From: Desmodesmus armatus
Taxonomy: Eukaryota; Chlorophyta; Chlorophyceae; Sphaeropleales; Scenedesmaceae
Length of the DNA: 64,000 bases
Assembly (NCBI GenBank): GCA_007449985.2
Contig: VIIQ02000042.1
Location: 1 to 64,000 of the forward strand
Direction of reading: 5' to 3'
Part shown: in pieces, positions 56,568 to 64,000 of the stretch
Layout of the letters: the number at the start of each line of letters is the position of its first letter
How positions within the stretch are numbered: position 1 is the stretch's first letter
Made by a program: the position numbers and the translations under genes
Notes under the pieces: generated by a model
What the model saw: the letters and a program-made list of their open reading frames with translations, nothing else
What the model was told of the DNA's origin: nothing
The model's database searches: none

Positions 56568-56641
56568 TGCCTACTACTAGATTCGAACTAGTGACTTTCC
56601 GCGTATGAAACGGATGCTCTGGCCAACTGAGCTAAGTAGGC
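56568..56641 (-). tRNA. trnM-CAU: tRNA-Met (CAU), elongator
   Basis: Acceptor GCCTACT/AGTAGGC, anticodon CAT in ttcatac, T arm tagttcgaatcta. The acceptor starts with a G-C pair, unlike initiator tRNA. Confidence 0.9.
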
Positions 56642-56819
56642 TTTCAAATTATTATACAAAATTCAAAAAAAAATAGAAAGTTTTGTTTTAAAACAAAAAT
56701 TTTGCAAAACATGTTTTCTAAAAAACCTGTAGAAGTTCTTCATACAGGTGTACTATCTATGAAACGAAACCAAGGCCTTTACTTCTCTCTTCCAATCCGC
56801 TTAAATTCATAATCTGCTC

Positions 56820-56985
56820 TGCACCTTTTGCACTGCAAAGCTCTGAGTCGCCCCCCCCCCTTTGCCCCCGCCTGGGCTGGGTTGGGGGCTTTGCCCCCTG
56901 ACCCCGCCGCAAAGCAGTGCAGTGGGCTATGCCTAGGCAAACCAAGGCAAAGCCCCGGCGGAGGCAAAAAAGGTGCAGAACAAAG
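56820..56985. repeat. GC-rich repeat cluster between trnR-UCU and trnM
   Basis: cccccgcctgggctgggttgggggctttgccccctgaccccgccgcaaagc and gcctaggcaaaccaaggcaaagccccggcgg motifs. No gene in 56642-57136. Confidence 0.8.
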
Positions 56986-57136
56986 AAAATCGTACAGATA
57001 AAGCAGAAAAGGAAATTGGTGAAATTATGTAAATACTGGACAAAGATATACTATTTTGTAAAAATGTTCATATAAAATAAAAAAAGCTGATTTTTTTTGT
57101 TTTAAAAGAACTTTCAATTTTAAAGAAAATATTTTT

Positions 57137-57208
57137 TGAGCTTAGCAGGAATCGAACCTGCATCAAAAGTTTAGAAGACTTTTGTCTTATCCTTTGGACC
57201 ATAAGCTC
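57137..57208 (-). tRNA. trnR-UCU: tRNA-Arg (UCU)
   Basis: Acceptor GAGCTTA/TAAGCTC, anticodon TCT in cttctaa, T arm caggttcgattcctg. Confidence 0.95.
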
Positions 57209-57299
57209 TTTCAAAATATTATATGAAATTTCAGTGAAAAAAACAATTTATCTCTGAATTCAAAATTTTTACAAAATTTTCAAAAAGTACACTCTCTTG

Positions 57300-57345
57300 T
57301 TTTGTTTTCAATGCAGTCTGTTAAAAAACTGCATTGAAAACAAAA
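57300..57345 (-). terminator. 18-bp perfect stem-loop after petD
   Basis: Arms 57300-57317 and 57328-57345, 21 bp after the petD stop. Confidence 0.65.
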
Positions 57346-57366
57346 TTTTTGAAAAGAAAGAAAAAA

Positions 57367-57849
57367 TTAGAATAAACCAAAAGTTAAACTAATTTCAATA
57401 GGTAAAGTAGCACCAATACCTAACCATACAGCAACTAAAGTTCCAACAAAAAATAATGTTGTTGAAATTGGTCTACGGAATGGGTTTTGGAATTTGTTTA
57501 CATTTTCAATAAATGGAACAAAAGCTAAAAATAAAGGTACAGCTGCCATAAGAACAACCCCTAGTAGTTTGTTTGGTACTGTACGAAGCAGTTGGAAAAC
57601 CGGGTAGAAGTACCATTCTGGAAGGATTTCAAGAGGTGTAGCGAAAGGGTTAGCCGGCTCACCGATAGCTGCTGGATCTAAAACAGATAATCCAATAACA
57701 CAAGCAAAAGTTCCTAAAATAACAACTGGGAAGATGTATAATAAGTCATTTGGCCAAGCAGGTTCTCCATAATAGTTATGCCCCATACCTTTTGCTAATT
57801 TTTCTTTTAATACAGGATCTGTTAAATCTGGTTTTTTTGTAACTGACAT
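57367..57849 (-). CDS. petD: Cytochrome b6f subunit IV
   Basis: 160 residues, family length, start at [12 protein letters not shown]. Three membrane spans and the quinone-site motif [14 protein letters not shown] near residues 77-90. Follows petA on the same strand, so a petA-petD pair is formed instead of petB-petD. No intron. Confidence 0.98.
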   Translation of the reverse strand: MSVTKKPDLTDPVLKEKLAKGMGHNYYGEPAWPNDLLYIFPVVILGTFACVIGLSVLDPAAIGEPANPFATPLEILPEWYFYPVFQLLRTVPNKLLGVVLMAAVPLFLAFVPFIENVNKFQNPFRRPISTTLFFVGTLVAVWLGIGATLPIEISLTFGLF

Positions 57850-58170
57850 GAGATTTATTTTTCTTGCATTTTTTTTACTCAACTAAGCCATTGCTTTCGT
57901 TTTTTGGAATTGAAACCTTGGTGGACAAAAAAATTTTGTTTTTTTTTGTTTTTATGCAATTTGAAATAGTCAATAATTTTGTTTTTTACACAAAATCAAA
58001 AAATTTGAAAAGAAATATCTTTTGATTTTTGCTTAAAGTGAGAAAGTATAAAAAAAAAATTGCTTTTTTCTAACTGAAATTTTTTTCTCAGAAAATTGAA
58101 AAAAGCAGAAAAATTCAATTTCTCAAAAGAAAGCTTTTGATTTATTTGCTTATTTTTTTTTTTAGAAAAA
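57850..58170. other. petA-petD spacer
   Basis: A+T-rich; no gene recognised. Confidence 0.6.
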
Positions 58171-58223
58171 TTTTTTGTTTTTTGCTTTTGCTCTCGAAAA
58201 AGACAAAAGCAAAAAACAAAAAA
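58171..58223 (-). terminator. 20-bp perfect stem-loop after petA
   Basis: Arms 58171-58190 and 58204-58223, 4 bp after the petA stop. Confidence 0.65.
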
Positions 58224-58227
58224 AAAA

Positions 58228-59178
58228 TTAGAAGTTCATTTCAGCTAATTGAACTTTTTCAAATTGTTTTTTCTTCAATACTAATAATACTTGTGCAAGT
58301 AAAACAGAAGCAAAGAAAACAATTAAACCTTGAATTCGAGCAGGGTTTTGTAGAACAATTTCAACATCTTTTTGTCCAAAACCACCTACATTCGGGTTGT
58401 TTGTTAAAGGTTGATCTGGTTGAACAGATTGTCCATTTGTTACAACAAGTTCAGGTCCAGCAGGAATTTTTTCAACAACTGTATCACCATTTACTGTTTC
58501 AATAGTTACTTCAAAACCACCTTTTTTCTCAATATTTGCAATATTTGTGATTTTTCCTGAAACAGAAGAATTGTAAACAGTGTTATTTGATTTTGAACCA
58601 TCAGGATAAACTTGACCACGTCCACGGTTTCCACCAAAATAAAGAGGGTATTTTAAGAAAGATACATTTTTATCTTTTGCTGGATCAGGAGATAAAAGAG
58701 GAACAACCATTTCACTGTATTTTTTTCCAGGAACTGGCCCAACAACTAAAATATTTTTTTTGTCAGGACTGTATGGTTGATAAAATAATTTACCAACTTT
58801 TTTCTTCATTTCTTCTGGAACACGGTCAGCTGGAGCTAATTCAAATCCTTCTGGTAAAATTAAAACCATACCAACATTTAAATCACCTTTTTTCCCATTT
58901 CCTAAAACTTGTTGAACTTGTTTATCATAAGGAATTTTTACAACAGCTTCAAAAACAGTATCAGGAAATACTGCTTGTGGAACTTCAAATTCAACTGGTT
59001 TTTGTGCTAAGTGACAGTTTGCACAAACAATACGACCATTTGCTTCACGAGGATTTTCATAGTTTTGTTGAGCAAAAATTGGATATGCTTCTGCCATTGG
59101 AGCTAGAAAAAAAGATGCACAAAGGAAGGAAAAAAGAGTTACAAAAGAAATTTTCTTTTCTTGTAAAAAAGAAGTCAT
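58228..59178 (-). CDS. petA: Cytochrome f
   Basis: 316 residues. A 32-residue lumenal signal ([17 protein letters not shown]) precedes mature [14 protein letters not shown], whose Tyr is a heme ligand. Heme site [11 protein letters not shown] near residues 51-61. C-terminal anchor [21 protein letters not shown] near 283-303 ends in stromal [15 protein letters not shown]. Frame intact. Confidence 0.98.
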   Translation of the reverse strand: MTSFLQEKKISFVTLFSFLCASFFLAPMAEAYPIFAQQNYENPREANGRIVCANCHLAQKPVEFEVPQAVFPDTVFEAVVKIPYDKQVQQVLGNGKKGDLNVGMVLILPEGFELAPADRVPEEMKKKVGKLFYQPYSPDKKNILVVGPVPGKKYSEMVVPLLSPDPAKDKNVSFLKYPLYFGGNRGRGQVYPDGSKSNNTVYNSSVSGKITNIANIEKKGGFEVTIETVNGDTVVEKIPAGPELVVTNGQSVQPDQPLTNNPNVGGFGQKDVEIVLQNPARIQGLIVFFASVLLAQVLLVLKKKQFEKVQLAEMNF

Positions 59179-59510
59179 GATATTTTTTTTTTGAAAGTAA
59201 AAAACTTTTTTAATTTTCCATTTTTTAGAAGTTATTTTCTATAAAATCTTCTGAACTTAAATTGTACAAACAATGTAAATATTAAAAAATGAAAATCATA
59301 ATTCTACCTTAAAAAAATGACAAAAAAAAGAAAAAATTCTTCTCTCAATTTTTTGAATTTTCCATTATTTTTGCTTTGAGCAAAAGTGCTATAAGTGAAA
59401 ATTCAAAATCATAAAAATAAAGAAATATTTTTTTGTTTTTTTTGGAATTCAGAAAAAACAAAAAATATTCAAAAAAGAAAAGAGAAAAGAAACAAAACAA
59501 GAAAAAAAAA
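59179..59510. other. rpl36-petA spacer
   Basis: A+T-rich; no gene recognised. Confidence 0.6.
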
Positions 59511-59624
59511 TTATCCTTGACGTTGTTTGTGTTTTGGATTTGTACAAATAACCATAACAGTTCCTTTTCTACGGATTAAACGACATTTTGTACAAATTTT
59601 TTTTACAGAAGAACGAACTTTCAT
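59511..59624 (-). CDS. rpl36: 50S ribosomal protein L36
   Basis: 37 residues, [20 protein letters not shown] then [17 protein letters not shown]. The zinc-ribbon Cys-x2-Cys...Cys...His arrangement is complete. Recognised by eye because it is short. It lies next to petA rather than in a ribosomal cluster. Confidence 0.97.
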   Translation of the reverse strand: MKVRSSVKKICTKCRLIRRKGTVMVICTNPKHKQRQG

Positions 59625-59779
59625 AAAAATTGAGAATAAAATTTTTTTGTATGAATATTTCATACGATTTCTTTAAAAGAAATGAACATGTGACGCAATT
59701 TATTCTCAAATAAATTTGAGAATATTTATAGCCCTTTATACTTTCACATAAATTGAAAATAAAGGTATGAAAGGTATTA

Positions 59780-59860
59780 CACCGTACTGCCAAGGCTCTG
59801 CTACGCCGGCCTTGGCTCTGCTTCGCGCCGCCAGCGGTGCAGGTGTAACCAAACCTGGTA
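59780..59860. repeat. GC-rich repeat between chlL and rpl36
   Basis: tgccaaggctctgctacgccggccttggctctgcttcgcgccgcc motif. The rest of 59625-59964 has no gene. Confidence 0.7.
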
Positions 59861-59964
59861 GATAAGTAGACACAAATAAATAGAAAGGAATTTTGCTCGA
59901 GTTACAAAAAAAAAATGAGATTCTTTACCAAAGCTGAAAAACTTCAGAAAAAAACATTCATTTT

Positions 59965-60834
59965 TTAAACAAAATCAAAAAGATCTGTTTCAGTTTTTTG
60001 AGTTGAAGTTGAAATATTTGAAGCAGTTAAATAGAAATCAGATAATAACTGAAATAATTCTCGATCGCCTAATTCTTTTGGAAGAACACCTTCTGGTTGT
60101 GTTAAAAGTTGATCAGCAATATTTAAATAAAAATCACAAACAAATTGAAGAGCTGGTTCAGTTTCAGTCATTTCAAATAAAGTTTTTCCTTTTACTCGTG
60201 AAACTCGAATATCTTCAATCAATGGTAAAACTTCCAAAATAGGCATAGGACAACTTTGGACATATTTTTCAATTAAATCTCTTTTTCTTGTACGATTTCC
60301 AATTAACCCTGCTAAACGAAGAGGGTGGGTACGCGCTTTTTCGCGAACAGATGCAGCAATACGATTTGCAGCAAACAAAGCATCAAATCCATTATCAGTA
60401 ACAATAATACAATAATCAGCATAGTTCAAAGGTGCAGCAAACCCACCACAAACAACATCGCCAAGAACATCAAATAAAAGAATATCATATTCATAAAAAG
60501 CATTTAATTCTTTTAAAAGCTTTACAGTTTCACCAACAACATAACCACCACATCCAGCACCTGCAGGAGGACCTCCTGCTTCTACACAATCAACCCCAGA
60601 ATATCCTTGATAAATAACATCTTCAGGCCAAACATCTTCATAGTGATAATCTTTGGCTTGAAGCGTATCAATAATAGTAGGAATTAAAAAACCAGTTAGT
60701 GTAAAAGTACTATCACTTTTTGGATCACAACCAATTTGCAAAACCTTTTTTCCTCGTTTGGCAAACGCAATTGAAATGTTACAACTCGTCGTAGATTTTC
60801 CGATCCCACCTTTTCCATAAACTGCAAATTTCAT
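59965..60834 (-). CDS. chlL: Light-independent protochlorophyllide reductase iron-sulfur ATP-binding protein
   Basis: 289 residues. Nitrogenase-iron-protein-like dimer that supplies electrons to ChlN/ChlB for chlorophyll synthesis in the dark. Start at [20 protein letters not shown] (P-loop); twelve upstream codons are not conserved. Cluster ligands Cys in [10 protein letters not shown] and [11 protein letters not shown]. Retention of chlL suggests dark greening ability; chlN and chlB are not in this window. Confidence 0.98.
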   Translation of the reverse strand: MKFAVYGKGGIGKSTTSCNISIAFAKRGKKVLQIGCDPKSDSTFTLTGFLIPTIIDTLQAKDYHYEDVWPEDVIYQGYSGVDCVEAGGPPAGAGCGGYVVGETVKLLKELNAFYEYDILLFDVLGDVVCGGFAAPLNYADYCIIVTDNGFDALFAANRIAASVREKARTHPLRLAGLIGNRTRKRDLIEKYVQSCPMPILEVLPLIEDIRVSRVKGKTLFEMTETEPALQFVCDFYLNIADQLLTQPEGVLPKELGDRELFQLLSDFYLTASNISTSTQKTETDLFDFV

Positions 60835-60899
60835 ATTTTTTTCGCCTCTTTGGCGCTGTAAATTTTTCAAACAAATGACTACAACCGTAAGAGAAAAAT

Positions 60900-61415
60900 T
60901 TAAGCAAGCCCTGTATTACGACCAGTCATTTTTAACCAGTTTTGGGCTTCAATATAATTTGTAGGAGCTAATCGAATTGCTTCTTTCCAATAATCAGCTG
61001 CTTTTTCAAACAAAATTTGAGAAATTTCTGTTTGTCCATTTTCAATAGCTTGTTCGCCACGATAATGATAAATAACAGCAATATTATTTAAAGCACTTGG
61101 TAAAGAAGGATTTCTTTCTAAAGCTTGATAATAATATTCTAAAGCTCGACCATGTTCTCCATTGCTTGTGTGAATTAAACCAATGTTATATAAAATATAA
61201 CTTCTATCATAAGCATCAACTTCAAGACGCATTGCTTCGTAATAGTTTTGTAAAGCTTCTGCATATTCACCTTCAGCTTGAGCAGACATTCCATCACGAT
61301 AATATGTAAATGCTTGTTTTTCACGCTGAGATGTAGGCAACACTTTTAATAAAATATCAGCAATAACAGTAAATGTTTTGTCAATAAAATTGTCATTTCT
61401 TTGCGAACGTGGCAT
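60900..61415 (-). CDS. ycf3: Photosystem I assembly protein Ycf3
   Basis: 171 residues with three tetratricopeptide repeats ([58 protein letters not shown]), start [20 protein letters not shown]. Required for PSI assembly. No introns, unlike land plants. Neighbours chlL and ycf4 are on the same strand. Confidence 0.98.
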   Translation of the reverse strand: MPRSQRNDNFIDKTFTVIADILLKVLPTSQREKQAFTYYRDGMSAQAEGEYAEALQNYYEAMRLEVDAYDRSYILYNIGLIHTSNGEHGRALEYYYQALERNPSLPSALNNIAVIYHYRGEQAIENGQTEISQILFEKAADYWKEAIRLAPTNYIEAQNWLKMTGRNTGLA

Positions 61416-61719
61416 AAAAGATTATAGAAATTTTTTTTTTTAAAAGAAAACTTTTTTCAGTTTTTGAACTCAAATTTTCTCTATTGTATCTTTTTTAAAA
61501 ATACTGAATTTTTCGAGAAGAAAATGTTTCTTTTTTTTGCAAAAGATTTGTACTTTTTGATACCACTTGCACTATTTGCTTTTGGACAAAAAAAAATACA
61601 AAAAAAAATCCAATTTCTTGGAGAAACAAAAAAAAGAAAAACAAAAAGTCCTTTTTTATTTTTCTTTCTAAAGAATGCTCAATTTTTATTTCTTTTTGAA
61701 AAGAAAAAACAGAAAAACT
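61416..61719. other. ycf4-ycf3 spacer
   Basis: A+T-rich; a plus-strand frame at 61464-61814 overlaps ycf4 and is not credible. Confidence 0.55.
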
Positions 61720-62343
61720 TTATAATCCTTCTAATGAAACTTGTAAAAAATTGGCAAGTTCAGAAGCTTGTTTTTCAATTTCTTTTAATGTTAACGGTTG
61801 GCCAATTCCTGTAATTGGAATTTCCCTATTCCCTTTAAGTTTTAGATAAATTGTTCTTTGTGAATCAAAACCTTGTTGAATTTCAACACGAATTGATTCA
61901 ACATCTTTGAGTGTATAATACAAGTCAATTTTTCGATTTTTTCCAGGATAACCCCAACGAAAAATTCGAATAAAATTTTCTTTTTTGTTAAATTCATTAA
62001 ATCCACCCCCAACATTCCAAAAGATTAAGAACCACCAATAAATACTTAATAAGAAACCTAAACTTCCATAAAAACACATTAATAAACCTTGTGGAAAAAA
62101 GTTGATATCATTTCCACCATTTTGTGAATTCAAAATATTGAAAAAACTGAAAAGAAATTCAGATCCATTTTCATTATTGAAATTGATATTTCCACTTGAA
62201 GGAAGAAGTGTTCGAAAATAACTTGAAATCCCTGTAAAGAAAAAACCAAAAGATCCAACACATATAACAGTTGCCCACCAATAATTACTGAATCTTCGTT
62301 CACCTACGATAAAATAACGACGAATAAAATTTTCTTTATTCAT
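61720..62343 (-). CDS. ycf4: Photosystem I assembly protein Ycf4
   Basis: 207 residues. Two N-terminal membrane spans (NYWWATVICVGSFGFFFTGI and LMCFYGSLGFLLSIYWWFLI) and a stromal C-terminal domain with FRWGYPGKNRKIDL and GIGQPLTLKEIEKQASELAN. It acts with Ycf3 in PSI assembly and lies just upstream of it. About 20 residues longer than most, with an Asn-rich stretch between the spans. Confidence 0.97.
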   Translation of the reverse strand: MNKENFIRRYFIVGERRFSNYWWATVICVGSFGFFFTGISSYFRTLLPSSGNINFNNENGSEFLFSFFNILNSQNGGNDINFFPQGLLMCFYGSLGFLLSIYWWFLIFWNVGGGFNEFNKKENFIRIFRWGYPGKNRKIDLYYTLKDVESIRVEIQQGFDSQRTIYLKLKGNREIPITGIGQPLTLKEIEKQASELANFLQVSLEGL

Positions 62344-62614
62344 AAAAAAGAATTTTGAAATTTTGAAAATTTGAATATTTTCTGAAAAAAGATTTTTTTC
62401 ACTCTTTTTTGACTTTTATTTTGTACAAATTTATTACAAAAAAGAAGAAAAAGAAAATTTCAAAGAAGAAAGAAAAAATCCATTCCATTGAAATTTAGAG
62501 AATTCATTTTCTTGACATGTTTAAGTCATCTCATAAAACTTTTCTTTTTCTGGACTTAGTAAAAAGGGCAGAAAAAGAAAAATTTTTATTCAAAACAACA
62601 AAATACAGAAACTT
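62344..62614. other. rps9-ycf4 spacer with stem-loop
   Basis: About 62540-62583 can fold (ctttttctgga... facing ...gcagaaaaag), the likely rps9 3' structure. No gene. Confidence 0.45.
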
Positions 62615-63076
62615 TTAACGTTTATGGTATTGTGATGCTTTGCGGGCTTTTTTTAAACCATATTTTCTACGCTCTTTAACACGAGCATCTACAGTTAAAC
62701 ATCCCTTATCTTTTAATGATTTTTTAAGGAAAGGTAAATTTTCTTCACTAATATTTTCAATTTGGCAAATTGCACGTGCAATTCCTAATTTAATTGCTTC
62801 TGCTTGACCAATTAATCCCCCTCCTTGCACTTTTACAATTGTATCAATTTGAAGAGATGAAGCCTCTGCTCCACTCACTTGAGAACCTTCATTTTCAAAC
62901 ACTTGAAAAGGTTCTTTTAATGCTAATAAAGAACATGAATTATTGTTTAAATAAAGAGATGCTGGTTTATTATTAATTTGAAAGTCACCTGTTCCGCGAA
63001 CAAGTTGAACTTGTGCTACTGCTTCTTTTCTTCTTCCAACTGCAGTTGCTAAAATTTCTTTTTTTTCTGAGTGCAT
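62615..63076 (-). CDS. rps9: 30S ribosomal protein S9
   Basis: 153 residues. Conserved [60 protein letters not shown] and terminal QYHKR, whose Arg contacts P-site tRNA. A short insertion near residues 58-72 ([15 protein letters not shown]) is lineage-specific. Frame intact. Confidence 0.96.
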   Translation of the reverse strand: MHSEKKEILATAVGRRKEAVAQVQLVRGTGDFQINNKPASLYLNNNSCSLLALKEPFQVFENEGSQVSGAEASSLQIDTIVKVQGGGLIGQAEAIKLGIARAICQIENISEENLPFLKKSLKDKGCLTVDARVKERRKYGLKKARKASQYHKR

Positions 63077-63174
63077 AGCTTGTAACTTGAAAAATCTCTT
63101 TTTTGTTTTATTTCATTTTAAAACATTTTATTTTTATTTTGTACTTTTTTTTTCCTAATAACCAAACAGAATTA

Positions 63175-63260
63175 TTTCTACCCTGACCCCGCCGCCTGCT
63201 TCGCCGGCGGAGCGCAGCAAAGCAGTCCGGGGTGTGGAGGTGGATAACGGTGCAAAAAGG
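63175..63260. repeat. GC-rich repeat between psbE and rps9
   Basis: ctgaccccgccgcctgcttcgccggcggagcgcagcaaagcagtccgggg motif. Then 63261-63646 is A+T-rich apart from a base-balanced patch near 63525-63600; no gene recognised. Confidence 0.75.
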
Positions 63261-63646
63261 AGCAAATGTTTGAATGACCTCAGTCACTTTTTTTTATTGT
63301 TGTTTGGATTGAGAAAGAAGTTTGTGTCAAAAAAATCTCACTTTTTGTTTCAATAAATGTATTGATAACAAAGTGAAAAAGAAATTGTTTGTTTTCTTTA
63401 TTTAAATTGAACAAACTGACAAAAAGTCTAAGAAAAAGAGAAATCTCCTTATTGTTAAAAAACGAAAAAATTTTTTTTTCGTATTTCAGTGAAGCCAGCA
63501 TACAAAGCCACTTTGAAAAATTATGATATTTATGAAGGAACTACCTTCTCTAGCGGTTGTATGAGGTTCACATTCTGTTGCCTGGGCAAAAGAGGAGAAA
63601 TTTTTTGTAATACTTTCATTATTTTTATTTTCAATTGAGAATAGTG

Positions 63647-63694
63647 AAAACAAATTTGTTTTTTCTTTTGAAACTGAAAAAACAAATTTGTTTT
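63647..63694 (-). terminator. 18-bp perfect stem-loop after psbE
   Basis: Arms 63647-63664 and 63677-63694, 10 bp after the psbE stop. It lies where psbF would normally begin. Confidence 0.65.
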
Positions 63695-63704
63695 AAAAAA
63701 ATTT

Positions 63705-63950
63705 TTATTGAGATAATTTTTTTACTTGGTCTAAAGCATTGAAACGATCTGTAACTAAAGGAGCATCTTGACGATCTTCTGTGAAATATTCATTTGGACG
63801 AGGACTTCCAAATACGTCATATGCTAAACCTGTACTTACAAAAAGCCAACCAGCAATGAATAAAGCTGGAATAGTAATACTGTGAATTACCCAATAACGA
63901 ATACTTGTTAAAATGTCTGAAAACGGACGTTCTACTGGTTTTCCTGCCAT
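63705..63950 (-). CDS. psbE: Cytochrome b559 alpha subunit
   Basis: 81 residues. Heme-binding His in [20 protein letters not shown], followed by [16 protein letters not shown], both conserved. Core PSII subunit. The stem-loop directly after the stop and the absence of psbF, psbL and psbJ downstream show that the psbEFLJ operon is broken here. Confidence 0.98.
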   Translation of the reverse strand: MAGKPVERPFSDILTSIRYWVIHSITIPALFIAGWLFVSTGLAYDVFGSPRPNEYFTEDRQDAPLVTDRFNALDQVKKLSQ

Positions 63951-64000
63951 AAAATTTTTTGTACTACTTTTGTAGAAAATATTTTAACTTTTTGTGTGCT

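Overview
The window is a 64 kb piece of a green algal (chlorophyte) plastid genome. The evidence is direct: photosystem genes (psbC, psbI, psbM, psbZ, psbE, psaB), cytochrome b6f genes (petA, petB, petD), ATP synthase genes (atpA, atpB, atpF, atpH), chlL, ycf3, ycf4, ccsA, cemA, plastid RNA polymerase genes (rpoA, rpoC1), clpP, tufA, ribosomal protein genes and a 16S-trnI-trnA-23S-5S operon. tufA, chlL, rpl12, an ftsH-like giant gene, an enlarged clpP and an enlarged rpoC1 together suggest a trebouxiophyte or ulvophyte relative. This is inference, not a species identification.

Layout. Bases 1-17.7 kb are on the plus strand: ftsH-like gene, atpH, atpF, psbC (two group I introns), the rRNA operon (two group I introns in the 23S gene) and trnS-GCU. 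Bases 18-28.9 kb are on the minus strand: rpl12, cemA, psbI, atpA, trnG, rps14, rps19, rpl2, rpl23, trnF. Bases 29.3-32.5 kb are on the plus strand: trnE, rps4, trnL, clpP. Everything from 33.3 kb to the end is on the minus strand: rpoC1, trnQ, trnI-CAU, petB, rps18, atpB, trnP, tufA, trnV, trnR-ACG, psbM, psbZ, ccsA, psaB, a second trnE, trnW, rpoA, trnM, trnR-UCU, petD, petA, rpl36, chlL, ycf3, ycf4, rps9, psbE. Several ancestral operons are broken up: atpB lacks atpE, psbE lacks psbF, psbC lacks psbD, rpoC1 lacks rpoB and rpoC2, and the S10 cluster stops after rps19.

Spacers are long and of two textures. One is extremely A+T-rich DNA. The other is clusters of short GC-rich, partly palindromic dispersed repeats built from motifs such as gcaaagc, gccggcg and cctaggc. 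These repeats also enter coding DNA in cemA and ftsH, and one has expanded into 21 perfect copies of a 10-bp unit at 19.0-19.2 kb. Most protein genes are followed by a long stem-loop of about 15-25 bp.

The most unusual feature is a set of single-base frame breaks. The ftsH-like gene needs about nine, and psbC (essential CP43) needs one at codons 73-74. All are in the same direction (one base short), nearly all in T runs, and confined to the first 8.3 kb. Every other protein gene is open end to end. Either the assembly is one base short at these runs, or the transcripts or translation restore the frame (U insertion, slippage or frameshifting). The 16S rRNA 3' end also lacks the canonical CCTCC anti-Shine-Dalgarno core.
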